From Branchiostoma floridae (lineage: Eukaryota > Chordata > Leptocardii > Amphioxiformes > Branchiostomatidae), in the NCBI RefSeq assembly GCF_000003815.2, contig NC_049984.1:10231087-10295086 (forward strand): 64,000 nt of DNA, given 5' to 3'. Positions within the stretch are counted from its first letter, which is position 1; every line of letters starts with the position of its first letter. A model generated the notes under the pieces. That model saw only the letters and a program-made list of their open reading frames with translations. It was not told the DNA's origin and did no database searches. The position numbers and the translations under genes are program-made. Shown piece by piece: positions 1-12,300 of the stretch.

Positions 1-2102
1 TAGTCGTCTAGGATTTGGTCTGCATACAAAGTTTTTTTTTAATACGGAGACCTCATGTGGCATACATATGAATGATCAGTGTAAAACACCATCTGGCATG
101 GCGGTGCAAATTGTGTATTAAACGGAATGAGACAGTAGTCCGCTGGATTTCACTCCTCCTGGTCTTAAATAACAAGTAGAAGGGGGCCTGTGCTGTAAAC
201 ATCAGTGAAATACAAAATTAAGTCTGCTGGTATTTCGTAATATCTGTTCACCGGGTAGTCGGTCTTATGTATGCCAAAAGTTTGATGTACGTAGAAAGAA
301 TGAAGCCAGTTGCCAGTTAACTTGGCAAAAAGATTCTGATTGAATGCAGTTTAGTGCCTTTCACTCCCACGGTGTTGATGGACTCTAACTATACGCTCCC
401 AGTATTTTGCTGATGCACGTCGTCATTACACAGACGTGGGTCTGACGTGTGAAGAATGTTCGAACCGCTCAATAAAAAGGCTTTTAGGTCGGGATTAGCG
501 AGTTAAGATGCTGCACATCTGGTACGTGCTACGTGCCCGGCATAAAGGCGGAGAACGATCACGTCGTGCGGTAGGACGTTTTCGGTTGACCTGTTGCTGC
601 GGAGCCCGGGCAGACCGTGATAGATACCCCGTGTCCGCCGCCCACTTCAACAGGTCTTCTGCCCAATAGATTACGTCGGAAGCTTCCTTTGACGTATTTC
701 ACCTCCGGGCTTTCATCGATTTCCCCCTGTTTATGTAATCTTGTCCAATCACGTGGGCTATTATTAGGATGACAGTGCAGCATTGGTGACGAGATGCACG
801 ATCGATTATGGCATTTTTGCGCCCTTTTGAGTATAGATTGTTAGATATTTTAGGAAATATCTCTGCCACCGCACTAATGTCACTGAGTTGTAGTTTCGGG
901 CCATTGGATTAGTTTGACGTTAGTTACCACACGTTATGGAGGTCATTGTGCCTCCGAATTCTGAATGCAGCATAGCAAGATTCCAACTGCCAGTTATCAG
1001 ATTGTACACGACCTTTGAGGGATGGCGCATCAGAATATTTAAGAGCAGTACAAATCGCCGTTGTTGAGAAAACATCTTGATGAGATGAAGTTGAATCGTT
1101 CAGCGAAGTGTTTCCACACTTGCTACACATTATACATTACAAGTGTATGCAAGATATACCGTATTATCAACATGTATGACGTGTTGGAACTATTTACTCA
1201 AACATGTTGGACTTGCAAGGGGGTGTCCATGCGGGTGTTGAACCTTTTCACACAAAATACATCATATCTCATTTGAATGGCTGTGATAGACTACGATACC
1301 AAGATTTCTTTGAGATTCATTATTATTCAAGCCTCGAGTCACAGAAAGTTGGGAGCCAGTAAGCGTCTTACGGCTCAGAACTTCAGGCATGTAAGGGAAA
1401 TTGCAAGCTGTTCATAAATCATGCCAGCTTGAGTTCTACCTGAATGCTTAGTTTTCCTTCCCTCTAGGCCTAAGATTTGCGAGGCTTGTTCCCACTTGGA
1501 GAATTGGCTGTTACTCATTAACTGCAATCAGTAGATAAGAGTTAATTGCAGTTCCAAAATCAATAAAAGGGCTTTCTGTTTTACTCTTAGTTGTACGTTG
1601 TAGCATTATACAAGCCTAGTAATAAGGAGACAATGCAAAATATGTGCAAAATATTGTCTACAGTTCTTATTAGCTAATAGATACAATCCACATTTTTCAA
1701 TCACCAGCCTCTTTAATTGTTCTATATAAAACTTTACAATATACAAAATGATTTCCACCATCATTCATAGTATTGACTTTTCACATCGATTCTTGCTACT
1801 ACATTGTATACCAGTAGTATTTAAGGGGATACCAGCCCCAAGTATATAAAAACTCAGCTCATTTTTGGTAAAATTACATGGAAAACCACAGTTAGCATTA
1901 TGTACATCTAGTATCAAATATTTGACTTAATATACATCTTACAGTAACGAATACAGCAATTGTATGCAACAACATTGGGTTTTTATATCACTATCATCTC
2001 CATTCTATTTATTGTCTCTTGTGCTTTCACAGAAAGAAGAAAGTGCAATACTTAGGTTAATATTTTTAACTTTAATAGACGTTTTTGATAGATTATAATG
2101 AT
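1..2102. other. Intergenic DNA beyond the 3' end of gene 1
   Basis: No reading frame here looks like a known protein family. Frames of 68-74 codons at 559-783 (minus), 924-1130 (minus) and 1061-1276 (plus) carry no recognisable domain. The part nearest 2103 is AT-rich and may still be 3' UTR of gene 1 if a distal polyadenylation site is used. I see no tRNA, CRISPR array or clear transposon ends. Confidence 0.5.
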
Positions 2103-2660
2103 TTTATTATGATGATTTCATGTCAAAATAGCTTCTCACTAGATTGCTACAATACAAAGTACATGTAAGTTATGATGTAACAGTTCTACTACATTATGCA
2201 CCAGACATAGGGACACAGGTTTTTAAAAAATCATACAAACATTATGTTGTCACCATCTCATTTTAAAAATCATCAAAGTCACTATGCAGTCTTGATATAA
2301 TTATACATCACATATAAAACAATTCAATCCTCTTGGCTAAACATATATAATATTCATAGATTTCTGCATTAGATGCTAGTTTTGATCCATAGCTCTTGGC
2401 AAGAACTGTGTTGTTATTTAGCTGTTGTTCATGCAACACATATGGCTTATTGCAGCAACACTTTCTAATGCGTTGTTTACACATACAGTATGTGCACAGA
2501 TACAGGCTAATGCAACTTAAGGCACCTGTGTAACTATTTACAACAATGATATGATTGTCTCAAAATAAAATTTCCTCTCTACACCTTACCAAAAGGTGTT
2601 TGGTTGATATACAGTATCTTTGGTGTTTTTTGTCTTGAATATCTTCCCTATACACGTGTA
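2103..2660 (-). other. Probable 3' UTR of gene 1
   Basis: This stretch follows the stop codon of gene 1 on the minus strand and is AT-rich with no coding potential. Minus-strand AATAAA hexamers (TTTATT on the plus strand) occur at 2103-2108 and 2008-2013. Either could set the transcript end; which one is used cannot be told from sequence alone. Confidence 0.4.
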
Positions 2661-3397
2661 TTATAACCTTGTTGAAGGTAGTGCTTTGTTAAAGCTGTCA
2701 TCTTCATTCTCATACACAATCTTACTGCCAGGTGGAGGGCTGGGTAAAATCTCATCATTGACAAATGCTTCATTCTGGTACACAACACTGTGACCATCAT
2801 TACTACTGTTCATTCTCTTCCTAACCTGTTGGTTATGAGGTTTCACAAGACCTTGGTATTCTGAAGGCTTCAGGTCTTGGTACGTGGACGTGTTGTGATC
2901 TTCCATCACATATTCCTCCGACATCATGGCCTGTTTGATGGTGTTAGTTGCTCCTGACATGTCTGTATACTGTGAGCTCTGGGGTACGGGAGGGAGGTCA
3001 CGCCTGCTTTTTGCACTCTTGGACTGATTAACAGCATTATCAAAGTCTGTCTTGGGTACAAACTCGGACTCGGCGTAGTGATCGATCCTGAACTGATTCA
3101 AGTCTTCATAGATGTGTTGGTCGAACCTCTGGCCTGGCAGCATACTCTGGTTGTTGATGTCCTGCATGATGCCACTGTCACGGCTACCGCGGAAGGCCTT
3201 GTTCTGGTGGCCTATGTTGGCAGTGGGCGTGGGAGGAAGCTTCCGCTTCTGTTTTCTCTTTGTGTGGATGACGGCAGCGACTATGGCAACAACGATGACC
3301 GTGAGGCAGACCAGCACCACCACGATGATGATGATGAGGGTGTCATCAGCGACCCTTGGTACTGGGGTCATCTTGGGTGTTGTTGTTGTCTCCAGAC
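2661..3397 (-). CDS. Gene 1 exon 27: transmembrane helix and signalling-type cytoplasmic tail
   Basis: Residues 2048-2292. A short Thr/Pro-rich stalk leads to a 24-residue hydrophobic helix (about 2068-2091) closed by the basic stop-transfer HTKRKQKRK. The 201-residue tail has many tyrosine motifs: IYEDL, YVMED, YQDL and YQGL three residues apart, and YQNE and YENE, which fit the YxN consensus for Grb2-type SH2 domains. Proline runs (LPPTP, LPPVP, PSPPP) could bind SH3 domains. That the tail signals is inferred from motifs only. SVEP1 proteins are otherwise secreted, so this exon is the main departure from the family. Confidence 0.85.
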
Positions 3398-6300
3398 CTG
3401 TTGGAAAACAATAGAACAATTAGCCTTAATGGACATTCAGATCATGTAATACAACAAATGAGCAAAATTAATTAACAATGCATCTATGGACAGGTAACCA
3501 CATCCTATATTAGGGCACTGACTGTTGACACAAAATCTGGACCAAAATTATGTGTATACATGTATGTGTACTGATAGCTAGTATTGTCATGGTAAAATAG
3601 CTTTCACCTCAACTTGTGTTGATTATGGATATATGTGTATTTCCAACATGAGCTAGTAAACTTAACAAGATTAACAGTTGCCCACACAATATTATTTTCT
3701 GGTAATGCACATATGTACCCACCTTGGACAGACAGGGCAAATCCATTGCTGTTGGCAGCCAGGCCTCCCATCCGCCCCGTTCTCAGCTGGGTCTCCATGG
3801 CCTGCTTCAGAGTGTTCACATCTGGACTGGTCTCGTTGGCAAGGATGGAGTGCTTGGCTGTGAAGTCCACAATCACACTGCCTGACCTGTATATATAGAA
3901 AAATCAAGAGGTTAGCTTAGCTCCCTCTGATGACTTATACTGTAACCAGAACTTACAAGGGCAAAGGAGCCTTTAGGAAAGAGAAGATTACATTTGTATA
4001 ATTTTTTTTTAGATTGTACATTTGTATAATTCTGAAAAGCTTGTATTCTTTTCAGGTGGAAGAAAGTTTCAAGTATTTAACAGAGTATGTGTGGAAGGCA
4101 ACCTCAAGCCAACCGTTCACACTTACACCACATCTTCAGAAAAGATCCTGGAGCCATATATTCCCTATTTAGGAACTTTATCCAAACCAACACGCAACAG
4201 TTGCATGTATTCAACAGTTGCATTTTTCAAAATCTATGCTTCTGTAGTAGAATGAATGCAACACCAACCTGACATCAGTGATCTCTGTGACATCCATCTC
4301 CCCAGGAAGGCCAGTGGCCTGGAACATCTTCTGGAACTGTACAAAAGATGGAATCAGTCATCAGGCATTTCTTTTGCAGGGTGTTTTAGAATTCAGGGAC
4401 AAAAGAAGTTAGGAAGGTTACATTTATTATAGGATCCAAACTTACATTTCTGATGAAGCTGTCTTCAAATTCTGGAGTACGCAGGTCTGAGGTGTAGGCC
4501 AGATTCAGCCTGATGGTGGTGTCATAGAGCTCAAAGGCTGTAATGAACACAATGTATTCAGGATTAAATGAAGTTCCACTTGTGTTAATGAAAACTTCCA
4601 AATGAACGTATTTCTATGTTGTATTAAACTCAAAAACTTGATTCTATAAGTGCAGATTATCAAGATTTAAAAGAAATGAGAATATTACTGACATTTCATC
4701 AAATGCAATTAATGTAATGGACATAAACACGTCAACAATGTCAAGGACATAGAAAGGCTGAGAGGCAACATTTGGGATGCTGATAACTTTATATCACAGC
4801 AGAGTAGAATTTATTTGAATTATAATATTACCTTTGTTGCAGGTCATTCCTTCATGCTTGACTGCACAGCGGCAAACAAAGTTAGAACCTTGGGTCTCAC
4901 AGTGCCCTCCATACAGGCAAGGGTTGGGGTCGCAAGGAGTGGGAGCTGGGGTGGTTCCCAGGTAGCGGCAGTTGGCATCCATCTCTGCTGGCCTTGTGCA
5001 CTTGCAGGTGTACTCGTCTGACTCCGTGACACAGGAACCGCCATTGATGCAGGGGGCACTTGCGCAGTGGTCCACTGTCCCACAAAACTCCCCGTTAAAC
5101 CCAGAGGGGCAGTCGCACAGGTAGCCACTACCATTGTTGACGCATGTGCCATTGTTTTGGCAAGGAGGGGCCTGCTTTTGGGCAGCAGCACACGGCAACA
5201 GCTCTTCACAGTTCTCTCCCTGAGTTTCTGGTGATTGGCACACACACTCGTATCCTCTACCATTGTTGGTAGGGTTGCATGTACCATTGTTAAGGCAGGG
5301 TGACTGGCCTTCCACACATGGGTTGTTGTAGACCTGACAATGTGAGCCGATGTACAAAGGTGGACAGGAACACTGGAATCCACCCTGGTAACTTGAGCAT
5401 GTACCGTTGTTATAGCATGGACTTGAGTCACAAGGGTCAATAGAAAGTGAGCAGTTTGTCCCTCCAAACCCTGTAGGACATGTACAGGTGTAGCCATCCC
5501 TCAGGTTCAAACAGGTGCCACCATTCTGACATGGGTTGTTGTCACAGAATTGTGTCTCATATGCACAGACTTCGTTCATGATACTTGGCTCAGTGCATGT
5601 ACAAGTAAAGTCACCGTGTGAACCTGGTACACATGAACCTTCATTCTGGCATGGTGATTTCTCGCAAGGGTTGACCATCTCTTCACAGTTCCTGCCAGTG
5701 TATCCCACAGTACAGTTACAAGTGTAGCCGTTGATGCCGTCTGTGCACACCCCATTAGCACAAGGAGAGGAACTGCACTCATCAATGTTGAAGTCACAGT
5801 TCTGCCCTGTCCAGCCTGCGGGACACGTGCACTCATACGATCCACGGGTGTCTCGACACTCTCGTCCATTGCAAACATCCGAGGACTGACATTCATTGGT
5901 GTCTAGAAAATGATGGATACGACAAATGAGTAAAACTTCAGTCAATCAAAATACCTGACGTGTATTACAGTTTACACATCTTGTCCAATGACACAAGCAC
6001 ACACAATACGTTTTTTGTACATGTTCATAACTGACCCTGCATGCAATGTGGTAATGCTATCAGAGTTAACAAATGTACTGCATCTTCCGTAGAAAGTTTA
6101 GCTTTGTATGGAGAGATTTCAGGGAGATTTCAGTATTTTTGAAAGGGGTATTAAAGTAATGGCTAAGACATTGCCAAACAAGTCACCACTTACCAAGACA
6201 CCAGGACGGCGTTCGTGCCAGTAGGTCTCCATGTAAGATCCCAGCAGGGCGGAAGTCACCCCAGGCCAGCACAGTCCCGCTGGTCCTGTCCACACAGGAG

Positions 6301-9300
6301 GCGGCCAGAACCCCCACATCTCCTGCTGACAGCTTGTCATCGTACAGGTTCAGCCGGGTCAGCTCACCATGGTACGCCTCTCGGGGGTGGAAGCTTCCTC
6401 CCACACTGTCCTGATCTTGACCTGATCAAAGATTGGGACCATAGAATGGTTTTGTTTAATATCTATGTCGATGAAAGTTAGACATCCAGGTTATAAGAAA
6501 TGCCAAATAGCAGTTACTCATGACAAGCACCGGAATATGGACGTATCATTTCTTTATATCATAGTTAATTCAGAAGATAATGTAATGCAATGTTAACATT
6601 ATAGATCGCACTATTAAAATGCCTTGCAGGCTCCTACCCTCTAAGATTGAAACAGTGACTACTAACACATCTGATACAACAGTCTGGCTTCAGGGAAGTA
6701 TTTGGACAATGTCCAAGTCTCTGATGAAGCATTCCAATTACATGTAATGTACCGTACAAATTCCCATCAGAGGCATCTTGAATAGAATCAAATACCTTCT
6801 TTAACCTGTGTTTCTGTCTGACGTAACTTCGCCGTTGAGTGATTTAAGACTGACTGCCTTCATCTAAGTAGCAGCTAAAAATGTGCTTATCTAAGTCAAG
6901 ACTATTATGTATTACTTAAAAGCAACACGGCATATTCACTTACCAAGGACAACAACTCCTCCTCCCATGACCTGTGTCCCCGTGGCCAGTCCGGCCCCAC
7001 TGTTCTGTAAGTTGCCGTTCAGGTAGAACTCCCAGCTGCCACCAGCACTGACCCAAGACACACAGACGTGGTGCCACTGGCCATTGTTCACTGCCACATT
7101 CAGAAGCACCTCCTCGCCATTCACAAACAACTGCAATAGATACAGTAGACAAAAGTTAGAGCCTTTTACATGTTATCACTATTCTTTTATCACTTGTTTG
7201 TAGCTGACTGTGGAGAACTTTCAATTTCATTCAACCCTGGCAACTGAGCTTCCTGGTTTTTGCAGGATCTTTGAAGAATCCCTCAATCTAACAGGCCTAC
7301 TAGCACTTTCTCATGTCATGTGCAATCTTTTCTTTATCTAGCTGACAAATATAAGATGAAGAAGGTAATCCATGCTAGCTGTTTGCTATTTGAGTTACAA
7401 AGAAGAAAACATGATTGACCTACCGTGAGGTGTGCTGGGTCGCTCAATGTGAGTGTGTTATCCCTGTTGAGGAAGTTACTCTCAGCAGCATAAGAGAAGA
7501 TGGTGCCAGTGTTGATGGTGTCTGAAGTCCTGAGCCATGTACACAGTGTGAACTGGGGCAGGTTGTGTAGGAACTCGGCCCTGAACATGGCATAGTCTGC
7601 AGTGGTTATCTTTGTGAACACCAGGTCGAAGTCAGCTGCATTTGCTGCAATGTTGAAGATGTCATTCACAAGTTAGGTTTTTGTTTCTTTGTACAAAATC
7701 TATGTGATTCCCAAAACATAATGTTCTAGAAAGAATCAGATTGGAATTTACGAGTGCGTTTTTACAATTACACTGATAACTGCTTCATAACTTTTCTGTT
7801 GCTCTACTTCACAGAGGACAGGTTACTTTGTATAATGTGTATTTACAAGCCAAGATTGATAGGAAAATCAAAAGATCAGTGATGGTTAGAAAGTCATGTG
7901 TCGTACCATAATTGAAGATGGGTGAATGTAAGATTCGTTAAGCTGAATTTGAGAGCACGCTCAGTTCAACATTGGCTGTTATGAAATAAGAAAAACAACA
8001 ACTAATTAGATCCTTACCATGCTGGCAGGTTTTGCCAGAGAAGGATGGGAGACATTCACACACAAAGTCATTCAGTCTGTCATGACAGGTGCCTCCATTC
8101 TGACAGGTCACCCCCTCACAGTCATCAGTGTCTACCTCACAATGTGGACCTGGTGGGGAAAAATATCAGTCAAGTAAGATATATCATTCCTATAATCATA
8201 CAATCTTGCCATAAACTTAACAATACTGAGGCTGGCGCAAGATGATATCATCCCAATGTCCATCTACTAGATATGTAACATTATGTAGAAACACTTCAAA
8301 GTGTTATGGCTTGTTATCTGTATCAACAACAACTGACAGGTTAGTGAATGAAGACATTTATTGCAAATTTTTTTGGCTAATGTAACATGATGGTATTTAC
8401 AATTATGGTGTTTGTCCGTCAGGTCCACGAGGACTGGAATTACAATTTACATTACATTTGTATGTACATACAAAGAACCAATCTTCTCTACTACATTCGC
8501 CTTCCTCTCACTTCTCGGTCATTGCATATACCTCACTGTGTGATTGGTTAGAGTTGGTTTATCAAAGGCTGTGAGGAATATAATTTTTTCTTTACAATTT
8601 AATAATCTGAAGTGGGGATATTTACTTAACACATAGTTGAATAGAATGTTTCTATCACTGTCATACAAAGGACAATCTACAGTAAAATGTACTTTGTCTT
8701 CTACTTTACATATGACCACAAAACTGACAGATTCTATTGCTACCAGACAGTTGCTCACCTGACCATCCCTCCACACAGGTGCAGTTGTACATGTTGACCT
8801 GGTCGTTACAGGTCCCTCCATTCTGGCAGGGTTGGGACTGACACTCATCAATCTCCCTGTCACAGTGGTCACCTGATGAGATAGTGGTAGAAATGTGTCA
8901 CTTCATGAACTATAATGTACAATAAAAACTGTCACTTCAACCTAGCAACGAAATGTGTTCCTTCATGAACTACAATAACAATGTGGTATGCATTAAAGGC
9001 CCTAAAGAGTGGTGTCTGTGGCGTTTTGGGGGGTGTTTTTGGTGTTCAAACTACTAGTTTTACAAGCACTGTTACAGTAGGGTAATGTAGAGATTTGAGG
9101 GCAATTTAATATAAATGTAATAATTGTCAACCTTCAGTTGGTTTTTCATAAGGATTCAAATAAAACAGCATGAACATATCAAACAGCATTCACCAGTCAA
9201 AGCTAGTATTTATATTAATGGGATTATATATTTTTGTGTGATAAGTAAAGACTTTTTTGAAATAGAATCTAAACTTTTGTTTGACAACACATGTCATAGC

Positions 9301-12300
9301 AATCCCATGCTGTACTCTAAAGCATAAAAAACAACATGTTTTTTTAAAGGTCGTGGTTTTGATATCATTACAGTGGTAGTCTTACCTGCAAACCCAGGTG
9401 GACAATCACACCTGTACCCATCCACCTCATCCACACAGCTGGCCCCACTGAGACAGGGGGAGGATTTGCACTCGTCGATCTCCTGCTGACAGGAGTGTCC
9501 CGCATACCCGGGGAGGCAGTAGCACTGGTATGTGTTGAACAGATCGATACAGGTGCCGCCATGTTGGCAGGGAGAGGACGCACACTCGTTCACTTCCATC
9601 TGACAGGTGTCACCTGAAGTACAGTGGAGAGGAAGTGTTATACAAATGGATGAATACTTAGTGGTATGTACTGTCTTAATTTGCCATATTTAAAAACAAG
9701 ATAGTCTTCACTGTCCATGGGAATAACAGCCCCTCTATCCCCAAAGTTGGACAGGCTGTTATCAAGCCTTGCAAAAAAACAAGACTACAAAACTGCTCCT
9801 GGAAAGCTCAAAGAAACAGCAAGGATGATAATGTATCTTTTTTTTTAAACTTATGGACAAATCACACTCAAACCTTTATTCAAAAGTTTATCAGTATGAC
9901 GTTACTTTATTCTATGTTCATATAATATGATTTTGTTTATTCATATGAGATTAATTGATAGTACTTTCTTATTGAAAGACACAGTATATAAAGATTTAGT
10001 CAAGACTTGTTTCTATGAATTATTGAATAGATGGAGAGTTGGCAAGGTGATGTATGTAGTGAACTGTTACAGTCTCCATACACTCACTGCTGATTTTGCA
10101 TTCTGAGAACACCAGTATAATATTTCATGCCCTTCACCTTAGTATGAAGCTTTGCACCACAGCATACACCTTTGTCAACAGCTGTACATTCAAGCACCTT
10201 TTTTTTGCAAAATCAATTTTTCCTCATCTCTAAGTTAAAGGCCACCTATAAATATGTAGGGAAGCTTTGGTCCTTCCTTTGACATTTGCTCTCATGACAG
10301 CAAATTGATTCCAGAAAAGTGGACAACCGATAATTCAGTTATGACTTTTGGGTGGCCTGTGTCTACTGCATGGTGCAGCTCATTAATAGACTATCAATGT
10401 TTTCCTCTTGGGATCGATACTTCTTGACAGTTCCCATGGAATGAATAGCATGTAGCATATGCAAAACCTTGACTTGGTTCCCAAACAATCACTCAAGACT
10501 TTCGTTGTATAGAAACTGAGCCCGATGGCTTAAAATCCAATCTCTGATACAAAGCTGATTGTGCTTCTAAAGATTAGGATCAATGTTTGGCTCAACCCAA
10601 GGCAGGGCGAGGTCATCATCTCTGGATCACATTTGCTTTATTTAATGTCAATGTCTTTAGACAGATTGGAACACAAAACTTTGGGTTTCTGTTGTACACT
10701 GTACAAAAAGTACAATATTTGTGTGATCTTATTCTTGCTAACTTCTGACAAAAAGAGTTAAGGTATCAAAGATGAACCCAAGAAATTATTATGACTGAAT
10801 TAAGGGAACAAAGCTGAATGACAAAAATCCTTTATGGTATTCTCACTCATAACACTTGTTGACCTATGTTGCTCTAATTCCAGTATTTGGGATTTGTCTG
10901 TTGTTTGAAACATCAAACATAAAATTGCTAAAATACATTTAGTAGAATAAAGTACTCCACTGACCTGTATAGCCAGACACACAAGTGCAGTTGAAGCCAT
11001 TGATTAGATCCTGGCACGTTCCATTGTTGTTGCAGGGGGTGGAGGCGCAGTCATCAAGGTCCTGCTCACAGTCTGTCCCATTGTATCCTGGAGCACAGTG
11101 GCACAGGTAACCCCCCACAAGGTCCTCACATGTGGCTCCATTTTGGCATGGGTTGGAATGGCAGTTGTCATTTGCTGTGAACAAAAAGAAATCATTGATG
11201 ATTCATACTGCAGTTCACAATTTGACAAAATGCTTCAAATAACTCCATGTATGCAACAATACAAGACCCCCTAGCAACTGACCTCGGTACTGAAATGTTG
11301 GTTCATCTGGTCAAGTAAGCCAAAATTAGCTGCCTTTGCTCTGATAGGATTTTTTGAAAGAAAGGAATGCACTCTGCACTTAATGTGTAGCAGGTAAAAT
11401 ATTTCTGTTCAGATCCATGTGTTTTGAAATGTAGCACCAAGAAGCTGACCCTAATCTACAGAGGTATTTAACCTACACTCAACATTGTGCTACATGAATA
11501 TCATGGATACTGGGCATGGTACTGAGCACTTCTAGCACTTGTCTTGCTAATAAAATGATGCTTACTATTTGTACAGCTGAACTAGCCTTTCACTCTATGT
11601 ACTTTTCATTACAAAACAAGGTTCAATCTGTATACACTACAGTCTAATGGCATTTCAGCACCAAGGAAAGGTCCGTCACAAAAATGTATGAAATCTTACC
11701 AAAGCAGTCATTAGGACTGGTTGCCCCCAGGAAGAATGTTTCCTGTGTCCCAGGGCAGTCCACACAGCCCCTGCGCCCGGGGTTGGGGTTGTAGGTGTTC
11801 AGGGGACAGGGCTCGCAGGGTTGGAGTCCCGTGGGGGAGAAGTGACCAGCAAGGCAATGACCTGCACAAAATCATTGTATGAATAACTCATGATTCTACA
11901 ACTAACATCTCATACTTGATCAAACATGTGGGAAGTGCTGATTATATTATATATCTACTACAGACATTACTTGCACTGGTAAATGAATATGCAAAAGGAA
12001 GATGTTGAATCATATCCCTCTATATTGAACAAAGACATAATGTATTAAAAATACTGATGCGAGAGAAATGTTTTTATATGATCTGTTAAGTGGTATTTGA
12101 TAACTCACTAATGCACTGGTCTGGAGATGTGGAGTTCATGCCAACTGTGGACTTGCTGTCGGGACAGGCGAGACACGTGGTGGCGTTTCTCTCAGGCTGG
12201 TAGTAACCAATGTCACATGGGCTGCAGTCCTCCAGACCTGTGTCTGAGAACATCCCAGGCTGGCAGAATCCTGAAACAAAAAGTTTTCATGAAGCATAAA

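Noticed and set aside
4844-5497. 217-codon overlapping minus-strand frame
   Set aside because: Alternate frame of the nine-EGF exon. The EGF frame has the cysteine pattern and correct splice phases; this one has neither.
6411-6421. Alternative acceptor for gene 1 exon 22 at 6411
   Set aside because: It would shift the frame and lose [12 protein letters not shown]. The acceptor at 6422 keeps phase 1 and the pentraxin motif.
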